Shown here: one piece after another, positions 1-6,766 of the stretch
How the letters are laid out: each line of letters starts with the position of its first letter
Numbering within the stretch: the stretch's first letter is position 1
NCBI GenBank assembly: GCA_964427955.1
Contig: CAYRWY010000177.1
Coordinates: 1 to 10,926, forward strand
Reading direction: 5' to 3'
DNA length: 10,926 bases
Source: JACRBK01 sp964427955
GTDB lineage: Bacteria > Chloroflexota > Anaerolineae > Aggregatilineales > Aggregatilineaceae
Program-made: the position numbers and the translations under genes
The notes under the pieces: generated by a model
Told to the model about the DNA's origin: nothing
What the model saw: only the letters and a program-made list of their open reading frames with translations
Databases searched by the model: none

Positions 1-1274
1 GGTTTCGGCGTGGCCGTCGCGACGATCCAGGGCATGGCGGGCGGCGTCCAGGTGGGGATCAGGGCGGGCGGTTCGGCAGGCGCTCCCAGCCAGACGCGCC
101 AGGCGCGCTCGATCTGGTCGGTGGTCATGCCGGTCACCTGTTCGAGTGTGCTCATGAACGGCGCATCTTGAGCCAGCAGCTTCATGGCCTGCGCTTCCGC
201 CGTCAGTCCGCCGGTCGTCTCTTCCAGCCAGAGGAAGAAGGTATAGCCGCCGTAGTAACCGTCCATCCAGTTATCCCCGTCGGTGCGCGGCGCGTCAGCC
301 GGATTGTCGGTCAGCAGCCGCGGCAGGGTGTCGTCGGCGGCGCGGCCCCGGATGTAGCCCAACGGATCTTCATACTGCGCGATCTGGAAGAAGGTGGCAT
401 CCCCTTCGATGAACCACCCCGGCACGTCGTTGCGATTGCGCCCGGACAGGAACTCGCCCTGGTACAGGTGCTCGGTTTCGTGCGGGACCGTCGCATAGGC
501 CAGCTCGTACAGCGTATCCGAATTGGGCGTGGGATAGGCTACCTGGGCGATCACGCCCCATTGGTCGAAGGTCTGGCCCACCACGACTCCACTGCCGTAC
601 TGCGGCACCGTCCGCCAGGCATTCCAGGCGTCGAGATCGCCAAACAGCACGATACGGGGACGGTAGGGCAGCGGCGCGCCCCACACTGCCAGGTATTTGT
701 CCCGCTGCTGGGCCAGCGCGTCCAGGACATCCTGGCGCACGCCGTCCTGAAGGTCCAGCGTGAACACGATGGCATCGTCGGATTCGCTGCGCTGCCAGGG
801 TTGGGTATTGTCGGCATACTCGACCTGGACCGGCTCCGTCTCGTACACGTTTCCGGCAGCGTCGCGGAATTCCCAATGATAGGCCAGCAGCGACCAGGGC
901 GGCAGCATCTGGGTCGCGTCCGGCTCCCAGGAGGCGAGATACGTTCCTTCGTCCAGCTCGGCGTCGATGGCATACACCTGGCGCGTTTCGGTCGCACGCA
1001 GCGTGGCCTTGTTCCAGATCACGCGGACGCGCTCGATGGCACCGCCGCTGCTGGACGCCTGGATACTGAACTTGAATCCGTGCGGGTACTTGCTGGTAAA
1101 AACGTCGTCCGTGATCGTCCAGGTGGCGCTGTTCTGGGCAGCAGGCGCGGCCAGCACCTGCGGCTCGACCCCGCGCGCGCTGGCCTGCGGCGTGACCTGG
1201 TTCAGCAGCGCCAGGCTCAGCACGGCGACCAGGAACAGGGGGATCACGACTGCAAGGGCACCCCGTCGCTTCAT
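1..1274 (-). CDS. Secreted HExxH metallopeptidase, peptidase-MA-like (C-terminus beyond window)
   Basis: An open frame of 424 codons runs off the left edge, so the C-terminus is missing. The ATG at 1274 is chosen because a strong Shine-Dalgarno (AGGAGGA, 1282-1288) lies 7 bp upstream. Residues 1-33 form a signal peptide (MKRR, a hydrophobic stretch, then ...QASA). Residues about 45-150 look like a beta-sandwich domain (inference). The zinc site is clear: HETEH at residues 265-269, followed by Trp-Phe-Ile-Glu-Gly with Glu290 as the probable third ligand. This is the gluzincin arrangement of the peptidase MA-like superfamily. A Tyr/Gly/Trp-rich stretch (DGYYGGYTFFLWLEE) follows, as usual in that family. 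The end visible here is Pro/Thr-rich (TWTPPAMPW, TATPKP), suggesting a linker to something further left. Predicted extracytoplasmic protease; substrate unknown. It has its own promoter and is separated from the upstream esterase by a large palindrome. Confidence 0.85.
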   Translation of the reverse strand, partial: MKRRGALAVVIPLFLVAVLSLALLNQVTPQASARGVEPQVLAAPAAQNSATWTITDDVFTSKYPHGFKFSIQASSSGGAIERVRVIWNKATLRATETRQVYAIDAELDEGTYLASWEPDATQMLPPWSLLAYHWEFRDAAGNVYETEPVQVEYADNTQPWQRSESDDAIVFTLDLQDGVRQDVLDALAQQRDKYLAVWGAPLPYRPRIVLFGDLDAWNAWRTVPQYGSGVVVGQTFDQWGVIAQVAYPTPNSDTLYELAYATVPHETEHLYQGEFLSGRNRNDVPGWFIEGDATFFQIAQYEDPLGYIRGRAADDTLPRLLTDNPADAPRTDGDNWMDGYYGGYTFFLWLEETTGGLTAEAQAMKLLAQDAPFMSTLEQVTGMTTDQIERAWRVWLGAPAEPPALIPTWTPPAMPWIVATATPK

Positions 1275-1281
1275 AGGTTTT

Positions 1282-1288
1282 TCCTCCT
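1282..1288 (-). promoter_or_regulatory. Ribosome binding site of the metallopeptidase gene
   Basis: AGGAGGA on the minus strand with a 7-nt spacer to the ATG at 1274. It is the best Shine-Dalgarno in the window and fixes the start codon. Confidence 0.8.
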
Positions 1289-1301
1289 ACCTAACATGAT
1301 A

Positions 1302-1325
1302 GGGGGCAACGCTGGAAGTGCCCCC
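1302..1325 (-). other. 5'-UTR hairpin of the metallopeptidase mRNA
   Basis: GGGGGCA (1302-1308) and TGCCCCC (1319-1325) form a 7-bp G/C-rich stem with a 10-nt loop. The hairpin lies between the predicted transcription start (about 1326) and the ribosome binding site. It would therefore sit at or almost at the 5' end of the message, where it could stabilise the mRNA. No T-tract follows on the minus strand, so it is not a canonical terminator. Confidence 0.4.
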
Positions 1326-1332
1326 ATGCCAA

Positions 1333-1361
1333 GATATAACAGGTTGCCGTTCTACCGCCAA
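1333..1361 (-). promoter_or_regulatory. Sigma-70-type promoter for the metallopeptidase gene
   Basis: On the minus strand TTGGCG (1356-1361) is separated by exactly 17 bp from TATATC (1333-1338). TG plus one base precedes the -10, giving an extended -10 (TGTTATATC). Transcription would begin near 1326, leaving a leader of about 50 nt. Each hexamer matches the consensus at four of six positions; the spacing and TG motif raise confidence. Confidence 0.55.
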
Positions 1362-1411
1362 CTTACCCGGTCAGCGTGACCGCCGCGTGACCACGGGGCG
1401 CGGCGTTGTTT

Positions 1412-1466
1412 ACCTCACCCCCCGGCCCCCTCGCCACCGGGTGGCGAGGGGGCCGGGGGGTGAGGT
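1412..1466. repeat. Perfect 55-bp palindrome (27-bp arms)
   Basis: Positions 1412-1438 and 1440-1466 are exact reverse complements around a single central G at 1439. The left arm begins ACCTCACCCCCCGGCC. As RNA it would form a very stable, almost entirely G/C hairpin with a minimal loop. It lies 84 bp after the esterase stop codon and upstream of the metallopeptidase promoter, so it may end esterase transcription. The T-content after it is poor on both strands. From memory, similar C-rich palindromic segments occur as dispersed intergenic repeats in Chloroflexota; copy number cannot be seen here. Confidence 0.85.
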
Positions 1467-1549
1467 TTGCACGGTCCGCACCCTATCCCGGGACCCTACC
1501 AGCCCGCGGCGGCCCGCCCCGAAAGCTCAAGGTCTATCCGGCCTGAGCA

Positions 1550-2776
1550 TCAACCGATGTCGCGATTCTGCCCGAAAAAGGCCCAGGCCAGGAAGCGATC
1601 CACGTCGTACTGCACCAGCGGCCCATTCAGGCCGACCGGCAGCGCGTCCACGCCATGCCGTCCGCCGGGCACGCGCAGCAGCACCGCCGTGTTGCCCGCA
1701 GCCCACAGGTGATTCGCCAGCAGTTCGGCATGGTTGGGCGGGACGGTGCGATCCCGCTGGCCGTGTACCAGCAGCGTCGGCGGCAAGCCGGGCCGGACGT
1801 GCGTCACCGGCGAGGCCGCGGCATAGGCATCCGGACGCTGATCCGGCGATCCACCCAGCAGCCGGTGGACGGCGCCATCGTGCTCCGCCGCCATCAGCCG
1901 CAAATCCGCGGGAGCGCCGACGGCGATCACCGCCCGGACGTGTTCATCGACCGCCCGGTCGCCGTCCGCGGCAAAGCAGCTCGACGGCAGGGCGGGATCG
2001 TTGGCGGTATAAGCCGCCAACAGCGCCAGGTGCGCCCCTGCCGAGCGCCCCAGCAGGGCGATCCGGTCCGGGTCCACGCCGCAGCGGGCGGCGTTCAGCT
2101 TGACCCAGCGAATCGCGCATTTCACATCGCACAGCGGCGCGGGCCATGCCTGGTCGAGACGGTACTGGATGTCGAACACGACAACCCCCTGCGCGGCCAG
2201 CCAGTAGTTATGCAGGCCGAGGGAGTAATCGCCCTTGTCGCCATGCGACCAGGCCCCGCCATGCACGACGATCACCGCCGGGCGAGCGCCCGTCACCTTG
2301 ACCGGATCGTAGAGGTCCAGCCGCAGCGCGTGACCGTCCGGCGCGGCGAAGAGCACGTCGCGGGTGACGTTGATCCGCGCGCGCAGCAGGCCGTGCAGCG
2401 TGCCGATCAGATCGGTGCGGTGCTGTTGGAGGAAACGTTGATGTACTTCGGGAGGCAGATCGCGCTGCCAGCCGAGTCCCAAGCCGTCGCGCATGGCATC
2501 GGCCAGCGCCCAGCCGGTCGCGCTGCGCCGCACGATGGGGCGCAGTCCCAGCACGATCCCGATCAGGCTCAGGATCACCGACAGGCGGCTGCGGGCGCGC
2601 AGCCCGTGCCACAGGCCCACGCCTCCGGCGACCAGCCCCAGGCCGGGGTCTTCCCCGACGATTTCCTGCGCCAGGGTCAGGCCCTGGAACGGATCAGGCG
2701 GGATCGACGGCCAGGTGCGCAGCAGGCCCAGCGCCGCCGACCAACCGCCCCATAACAATGCCCATAATTTACGCAT
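1550..2776 (-). CDS. Membrane-anchored alpha/beta-hydrolase (carboxylesterase/lipase type)
   Basis: A 408-residue protein of the alpha/beta-hydrolase fold. The N-terminal 90 residues hold two or three hydrophobic segments (about 4-20, 45-57, 64-80), so it is probably membrane-bound with the catalytic domain after residue 130. Catalytic features are complete: oxyanion-hole motif HGGAW at 172-176, nucleophile elbow GRSAG at 243-247 (Ser245), acid Asp342 in HGQRD, and His374 in GGRHG. The HGGxW plus GxSxG layout fits the hormone-sensitive-lipase/BD-FAE-like esterase group, which hydrolyses small ester or acyl substrates; the actual substrate is unknown. The ATG at 2776 is supported by an AGGGG-type ribosome binding site and by a perfect TATAAT box upstream. 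Probably monocistronic: the next gene begins 275 bp further on, past a palindrome. Confidence 0.88.
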   Translation of the reverse strand: MRKLWALLWGGWSAALGLLRTWPSIPPDPFQGLTLAQEIVGEDPGLGLVAGGVGLWHGLRARSRLSVILSLIGIVLGLRPIVRRSATGWALADAMRDGLGLGWQRDLPPEVHQRFLQQHRTDLIGTLHGLLRARINVTRDVLFAAPDGHALRLDLYDPVKVTGARPAVIVVHGGAWSHGDKGDYSLGLHNYWLAAQGVVVFDIQYRLDQAWPAPLCDVKCAIRWVKLNAARCGVDPDRIALLGRSAGAHLALLAAYTANDPALPSSCFAADGDRAVDEHVRAVIAVGAPADLRLMAAEHDGAVHRLLGGSPDQRPDAYAAASPVTHVRPGLPPTLLVHGQRDRTVPPNHAELLANHLWAAGNTAVLLRVPGGRHGVDALPVGLNGPLVQYDVDRFLAWAFFGQNRDIG

Positions 2777-2803
2777 GGTCAGCCCCTTTCACCCCCTACC
2801 CTG

Positions 2804-2809
2804 ATTATA
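2804..2809 (-). promoter_or_regulatory. -10 box of the esterase promoter
   Basis: A perfect TATAAT on the minus strand, 27 bp upstream of the esterase ATG. No good -35 hexamer lies 16-18 bp upstream; that region is instead occupied by the hairpin sequence at 2814-2843. This suggests the promoter may depend on an activator or be bound by a regulator (inference). Confidence 0.5.
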
Positions 2810-2813
2810 CAAT

Positions 2814-2843
2814 CGCCTCCCCTGCGGTGCTACCGAGGAGGCG
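2814..2843 (-). terminator. Nested hairpin after the metallo-beta-lactamase-fold gene / over the esterase -35 region
   Basis: CGCCTCC (2814-2820) pairs with GGAGGCG (2837-2843), and inside it CGGT (2825-2828) pairs with ACCG (2832-2835) around a GCT loop. It lies 37 bp after the upstream gene's TGA. No T-run follows, so if it terminates transcription it is not a textbook intrinsic terminator. It could equally be an operator for the esterase promoter. Confidence 0.35.
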
Positions 2844-2879
2844 TCGGGATGGCGGGAAAAAGGGAGCCGCCAGCCCCGA

Positions 2880-3971
2880 TCAGGGCATGGTCCAGGTCTC
2901 CCTTTCGTGATCGAAGACGACCGCGTCCGGATAGTAGCGCAGCACCAGGCTGGTGCTCATGGGCGGCGTGGTGAAGGCATAATGGGTCGGGACATAATAG
3001 CGCGCCGCGGTGCCATCCACGATGGGCGAGGAGGCGGCCCGCATGAAGAAGTGGGGGATGAACGCCACGTCGATCTTTTTGTCCGGCACGCCCAGCGACA
3101 TCAAATAATCCTGGGTCACCAGGTAGTCGTCGATGTCCCCCGTATGGAAGAAGCGCCGCCCGCCTGTCGTGATCAGGTAGCCGAGATTCTCGTAGACGAG
3201 GTCGCCGTGCGAGAGGAACATCGCCTCGACGTCGATGCCGTTCACGATGCGTTCGGTGTGCTGGCCCTGCGCCAGCGTGATCCCCACCGCCGGGCAGCCT
3301 GCCGCCCTCACCGCCGTGGCCGCTGCCGCCGTCGAGACGAACTGCGCGCCGGGATCGTTCTTCAAGTGCTGGCAGATCATCGAGGCCGAAAAGTGATCGC
3401 CGTGATCGTGCGTGGCGAGGATCAGGTCGATCCCATCGAAGGGCGGCAGGGCGTTGACCAGCAGGTTGACCTCGTCGGCAGGAAGCGTGTAACTGTTGCT
3501 GCCGAAGCCCTCGAACATGGCGTCGATCAGGATTTTCACGTCTCCGGCGGTGATCATGAACCCGGAGTTGCCGACATACGTCACCGTGACCGGCACGGCG
3601 GCAGCGTCCATCACCCAGAAGGTCGCGCGATCCACCCGGCAGTTGGCGGCGGCATCGCACGCTTCGACGTGCAGTGTCTCCTGGCCGCGCCAGGCGGGAT
3701 CGACCGGCGTCACCGTCGCGACGCCGTCAGCGAGATCTACCGCCAGGTGGCGGTTGTTGGAGATCGTCCAGGTGATCTGATCGGCAGGATAAGTGTCATC
3801 CTGAAGCGCCGCCGCCAGGATGATCGGTTGGAAACTCTCGCCCGGCAGGATCGCCTGATCGTCGATGGCGATGTCCGGGAGGGCAGCCTGGCGGGCCAGC
3901 GCACCCGCCCCCGTGATACCGAGGCAGCACAAACTAAACACCGTCAAAAATAACCGTGTGCGGCTAACCAT
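2880..3971 (-). CDS. Secreted metallo-beta-lactamase-fold hydrolase with N-terminal beta domain
   Basis: A 363-residue protein. Residues 1-30 are a signal peptide or membrane anchor (MVSRTRLFLTVFSLCCLGIT...); no canonical lipobox is seen. Residues about 32-125 contain two Cys (105, 111) and look like an Ig-type beta-sandwich (inference). The catalytic domain starts near 127 with VTYVGNSGFMI and carries the metal motif THDHGDH (His188, His190, Asp192, His193). Further likely ligands follow: His255 (LSHGD), His276/Asp279 (FHTGDID) and His307/His330. The layout resembles the UlaG/beta-lactamase_2 branch, whose members hydrolyse diverse phosphate-ester, lactone or amide substrates; the substrate cannot be assigned. 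The start at 3971 is supported by GAGGA (3980-3984) 8 bp upstream. No convincing promoter hexamers were found upstream. Confidence 0.85.
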   Translation of the reverse strand: MVSRTRLFLTVFSLCCLGITGAGALARQAALPDIAIDDQAILPGESFQPIILAAALQDDTYPADQITWTISNNRHLAVDLADGVATVTPVDPAWRGQETLHVEACDAAANCRVDRATFWVMDAAAVPVTVTYVGNSGFMITAGDVKILIDAMFEGFGSNSYTLPADEVNLLVNALPPFDGIDLILATHDHGDHFSASMICQHLKNDPGAQFVSTAAAATAVRAAGCPAVGITLAQGQHTERIVNGIDVEAMFLSHGDLVYENLGYLITTGGRRFFHTGDIDDYLVTQDYLMSLGVPDKKIDVAFIPHFFMRAASSPIVDGTAARYYVPTHYAFTTPPMSTSLVLRYYPDAVVFDHERETWTMP

Positions 3972-4055
3972 ATTTAGTTTCCTCGACTATTGACTGACCT
4001 TTAACAACACATACGGAGAGTCGGGTGAAAATTGCCACTAACGCCGGACAACAAG

Positions 4056-4083
4056 ACGGGGCACCCGCCCCTGGATGCCCCGT
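4056..4083 (-). terminator. Terminator-like hairpin after the small basic ORF
   Basis: ACGGGGCA (4056-4063) and TGCCCCGT (4076-4083) form an 8-bp stem with a 12-nt loop, starting 10 bp after the TAA of the small minus-strand ORF. On the minus strand it is followed by CTTGTTGT, a weak T-rich tail. The position just after a stop codon favours a terminator. Confidence 0.5.
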
Positions 4084-4093
4084 TGAGTGCTGT

Positions 4094-4360
4094 TTAACCT
4101 TCGGACGGACTTGGACCGCCCCGACCATGCTTGTTCCCGGTCGTGAAGCGGCGGCGATGGGTCACCAGGAAGCCCAGGATCGGGCGATAGGCGCGGCCCA
4201 CCTGGTACCGCGCGCGCATCCGTCCGGCCCGCGTTCCGCGACGGAACATCTCACCCGGCCACGTCGGGCGGGTGATGGAAGGGAGCTGGACTCCTAGACT
4301 GGTTTGGGCTCGTTCAGTGTCGCTTTCCTTAGGGGTATGCCGATTAGACTGTGGAGACAT
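4094..4360 (-). CDS. Small basic protein, unrecognised
   Basis: An 88-residue ORF from ATG 4360 to TAA 4094. I do not recognise a family. The first ~25 residues are polar (MSPQSNRHTPKESDTER). The rest is strongly basic, with many Arg (FRRGTRAGRMRARYQVGR, THRRRF) around a short hydrophobic PILGFLV, and no transmembrane segment is likely. Codons in the second two thirds favour G/C in the third position, as in neighbouring genes, which supports coding. A promoter-like extended -10 lies about 95 bp upstream and a terminator-like hairpin lies 10 bp downstream. A weak AGGAT ribosome binding site sits about 9 bp before the ATG. The basic composition might mean nucleic-acid binding, but this is only a guess. 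It could also be a structured RNA with a chance ORF. Confidence 0.5.
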   Translation of the reverse strand: MSPQSNRHTPKESDTERAQTSLGVQLPSITRPTWPGEMFRRGTRAGRMRARYQVGRAYRPILGFLVTHRRRFTTGNKHGRGGPSPSEG

Positions 4361-4454
4361 AGAAGCATCCTATCCTTAACTCATTCGCCGATACCAAGCT
4401 ACGAACCACGAGTTTTGACGCACTAGAGCGCGTCCCGCAGGGCTTCTATAGTCG

Positions 4455-4483
4455 ATCATAGCACAGTTTTCGATAAAGCTGTG
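4455..4483 (-). promoter_or_regulatory. Extended -10 promoter with an operator-like palindrome
   Basis: On the minus strand TGCTATGAT gives an extended -10 (TATGAT at 4455-4460). Directly upstream, CACAG (4462-4466) and CTGTG (4479-4483) form an imperfect 22-bp inverted repeat that covers the spacer and where a -35 should be. The -35 itself (CACAGC) is poor. The arrangement suggests a regulator-controlled promoter for the small ORF at 4094-4360 (inference). The sequence CTGTGCTA just before and into this -10 recurs at the plus-strand promoter near 10218. Confidence 0.45.
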
Positions 4484-4497
4484 TTGGAATCCCCCGA

Positions 4498-5025
4498 TCA
4501 GCTTTTCCGGGTCACCCGGAGGCCCTTCGCCGCCAGAATGGCCTCGAACCGGTGCTGATCGTCCTCGCTGGCAAAAGTCCGCAGGGGAATCACCAGGGAG
4601 ACCGCCGAAGAATCAAACGTGTAACTGTGGGTATCGCGGCGCACCCGTCCATCGACCGCCGCCCACCGGAAGCGGGAAAACGTGCCGTCGGCCAGATAGG
4701 TAACACAGAATTCCGCGTCGATCTCGTGCCAGCGTTCCATAGCCATCTGAGGCTGGTGTAAAAAGCGCCGCCGGTCACGCCGGAAGCTCCGAACCGCCAG
4801 AAGAAACAACACCAGTTCGGCCAGGATCAGCGGCCAGTAGCACAGCAGCGCCGCGCCAAACAGGCGGTTGTCGAGGCTCCACAGCCGGGCGGCGATCCCG
4901 CCGATCAGGAGTGCTGCCGGGCTGGTTCCCAACACGACCAGTCTGGCAACCGGGATCGAAAGCCGATCCAGCCGCCGAATCTCGTCTACCGTCCAGGTGT
5001 AAGGTAAGGTCTTGATCGTCGTCAT
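4498..5025 (-). CDS. YcxB-like membrane protein, cluster gene 5
   Basis: A 175-residue protein and the last gene of the five-gene cluster. It begins only 2 bp after the stop of the fused gene, with little ribosome-binding sequence, so translation is probably coupled. Its N-terminus MTTIKTLPYT is almost identical to that of cluster gene 2 (MTTLKTKEYT). Two hydrophobic segments follow (about 28-48 and 55-77), then a basic stretch (RSFRRDRRRF) expected on the cytoplasmic side. The C-terminal beta domain (about 98-170) starts WHEIDAEF and ends in the helix EDDQHRFEAILAAKG. This matches the general layout of the YcxB-like protein family, which has no established function. Confident as a gene; the family name rests on motif recognition only. 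Confidence 0.78.
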   Translation of the reverse strand: MTTIKTLPYTWTVDEIRRLDRLSIPVARLVVLGTSPAALLIGGIAARLWSLDNRLFGAALLCYWPLILAELVLFLLAVRSFRRDRRRFLHQPQMAMERWHEIDAEFCVTYLADGTFSRFRWAAVDGRVRRDTHSYTFDSSAVSLVIPLRTFASEDDQHRFEAILAAKGLRVTRKS

Positions 5026-5027
5026 GG

Positions 5028-6191
5028 TCAGGAAGCTCGCGGCCAGGTGATTTTAAGAAAGAGTAAGTTGATGGTGCGCGGCGGCGGTGGATCAGCCGGG
5101 GACACGCGCAGCCGGTCTTCAAAATGCCGCAGATCGGACTCGGACTGAAAAGCGCTGGTGGGGAGGGGAATGACCGCGCCCGACACAAGTTGTAACATAA
5201 GATAACCGGGAAACCGGATAACTTTCTCGATATGATCGAGACGTCCCCGCCAATCCCTTTCCCCCGCCTGATAGCGGGTGAGAAACTCGGCGTCGATTTC
5301 GTACCAGTGGGGATCGTACCAGCCCGCCTGCCGCCGCAGCACATGCGCCCGCCGCTCGGTGATATAGGCAAAACCATTCGCGATCACCACGTAATACCAC
5401 AGCGTCATCGGGATCACGACCGCCCCGGCGAGCAACCCCCGCAGCAGCCAGCTACTCAATATCCAGAAAATGATCAGCGACGGGATGAAGGTACTGATAA
5501 AAACGGCAATCAGCGCCTCCAGGCTGAACTTCGCCACTTGCTCCAACGACGTCATCCCATTGGCGAGCTTCAGTTCGATCAACTGCTCCCTGGAAAAAGT
5601 GATAGCCTTCGTCACAATGATTGCCGGGACCTCGCTCATGGTAGAGGCCGAGTCGCCGGGCGGGAGATCTACCGACTCCAATGGCAGGGGACCGACGGTC
5701 AGCCCCGGCACCTGATGCCGCGCGAGGATGCGCTCGAACGCCTGGCGGTCGGCCTCTGTTTCAAACGCAGCGAACGGCAGCAGGGAGATCGTGCGCGGCG
5801 TGCTATTGAAGTGCAGCACGTAGGCACTCGCCCGCCGTTCCACCTTCAGGAGCAGTCCGGCGAGCTTCTGTTGGATATACGTCCCGTCCGCCTCGTGGGT
5901 CGTCCACGTCACGTCGTCGAACTCCAACCAGCGCGGCTGGTCGAACCAACCATTTCTACGGCTCGCGGCGACCTCGTGCCGCATAGAACGGGCGTAATAC
6001 TGCAAGAAAAAGCCAACGCCGAGCACACCCAGCACCAACCCGTAGGTTACACTCCCGCGTAGCAAGCTCAGCACCGTGATAATCAGCACGATACAGCCCA
6101 GGCCGACCCACAATTCAGGCCGCACCAGCCCGCGCATCCACACCGCGCGCAGATCGCGCTTGCTCACCACAAACGGTTTCGTTTTGACCAC
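5028..6191 (-). CDS. Tandem-module YcxB-like membrane protein (fused), cluster gene 4
   Basis: A 387-residue protein made of two complete modules. Module 1 (1-165): MVKTKPFVVS, membrane segments about 26-44 and 49-66, then the beta domain from RWLEFDD to FETEADRQAFERILARHQ. A Pro/Ser linker (166-184) leads to module 2 (185-365): MSEVPAIIVTKAITFS, membrane segments about 222-245 and 252-273, then HWYEIDAEF to FQSESDLRHFEDRL. A hydrophobic tail ends the protein. Met185 (codon at 5639) sits exactly where a separate gene would start and resembles the start of cluster gene 1 (MSENPGETIKT). This points to gene fusion by loss of an intervening stop. Start is GTG 6191, preceded by GAGGGG, 11 bp after the previous stop. 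Function unknown. Confidence 0.8.
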   Translation of the reverse strand: MVKTKPFVVSKRDLRAVWMRGLVRPELWVGLGCIVLIITVLSLLRGSVTYGLVLGVLGVGFFLQYYARSMRHEVAASRRNGWFDQPRWLEFDDVTWTTHEADGTYIQQKLAGLLLKVERRASAYVLHFNSTPRTISLLPFAAFETEADRQAFERILARHQVPGLTVGPLPLESVDLPPGDSASTMSEVPAIIVTKAITFSREQLIELKLANGMTSLEQVAKFSLEALIAVFISTFIPSLIIFWILSSWLLRGLLAGAVVIPMTLWYYVVIANGFAYITERRAHVLRRQAGWYDPHWYEIDAEFLTRYQAGERDWRGRLDHIEKVIRFPGYLMLQLVSGAVIPLPTSAFQSESDLRHFEDRLRVSPADPPPPRTINLLFLKITWPRAS

Positions 6192-6202
6192 CCTGCCCCC
6201 TC

Positions 6203-6742
6203 TCAGCGGAAATGCCTGGACCGGACTTTCACCTTATTCACGGCGAGAATTTCCAGGAAGCGGCGCTCCTCGTCGCCCTCGAAAATGCGCCGGGGCAGCG
6301 CCGTGAACGAGCCGCGGGCGCGGTACAGAAAAAGAAACGTATCGCCCTGCGTGACGCCCAGTAACGCATCCAGGCGTAGTTTCGCGGCCAGCCCCCTCTC
6401 TTCCAGCGTCACGAAAACCACATCACACTCGAAACGCTGGCGCGGCAGTCTATCCTCGGCTTCGGCCCGCTGGTGCGCGCGGCGCATCTGACGTCTGCGC
6501 CAGGACGGATAATACAGCCCACCGGCGAGCACGGCGACGGTGAGGATCAGTCCAAGACAAGCCCAGTTCGTGTTTTCAAACTGCACGCCAAAGATCACGA
6601 CAGGGATGACGGCGATCCACACCACCTTGAGCGCGTGAGCGGCCCACGAGAAGGACACCCCGTAGAGCTGGACCAATTCCTCCGCCGTGTAGGAGAACTC
6701 TTTCGCGATCAGGGGTAGTGCTTGATCCGGTACGGAGACCAT
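6203..6742 (-). CDS. YcxB-like membrane protein, cluster gene 3
   Basis: A 179-residue protein from ATG 6742. A TTG at 6760 would extend it by six residues, but that would place the ribosome binding site (AAAGGAA, 6751-6757) inside the gene, so ATG 6742 is preferred. N-terminal strand LIAKEFSYTAEEL, two membrane segments (about 36-53 and 60-78), then a very basic loop (WRRRQMRRAHQR) expected in the cytoplasm. The C-terminal domain (about 102-175) is the most divergent of the six: the usual Trp-x-x-Ile-Asp is replaced by RQRFECDVVF. It still ends with the Ile-Phe-x-Gly-(Asp/Glu)-x-x-x-x-Phe-x-x-Ile-Leu pattern. Possible sub-functionalised copy. Role unknown. Confidence 0.76.
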   Translation of the reverse strand: MVSVPDQALPLIAKEFSYTAEELVQLYGVSFSWAAHALKVVWIAVIPVVIFGVQFENTNWACLGLILTVAVLAGGLYYPSWRRRQMRRAHQRAEAEDRLPRQRFECDVVFVTLEERGLAAKLRLDALLGVTQGDTFLFLYRARGSFTALPRRIFEGDEERRFLEILAVNKVKVRSRHFR

Positions 6743-6766
6743 CAATAGCTTTCCTTTCAAACAAGC

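Noticed and set aside
168..1379. A 403-codon plus-strand frame over the metallopeptidase
   Set aside because: The minus strand carries a signal peptide, HExxH and a strong ribosome binding site; the plus frame is its shadow.
2907..3953. A 348-codon plus-strand frame over the metallo-beta-lactamase-fold gene
   Set aside because: The minus strand shows the complete HxHxDH site; the plus frame has low-complexity Arg/Asp/His composition.
4025..4297. Plus-strand 90-codon frame opposite the small basic ORF
   Set aside because: It has no ribosome binding site of quality and runs through the hairpin that fits as the terminator of the minus-strand ORF.
6743..6760. TTG start for cluster gene 3
   Set aside because: The only good ribosome binding site (AAAGGAA) lies inside this extension and is correctly placed for ATG 6742.
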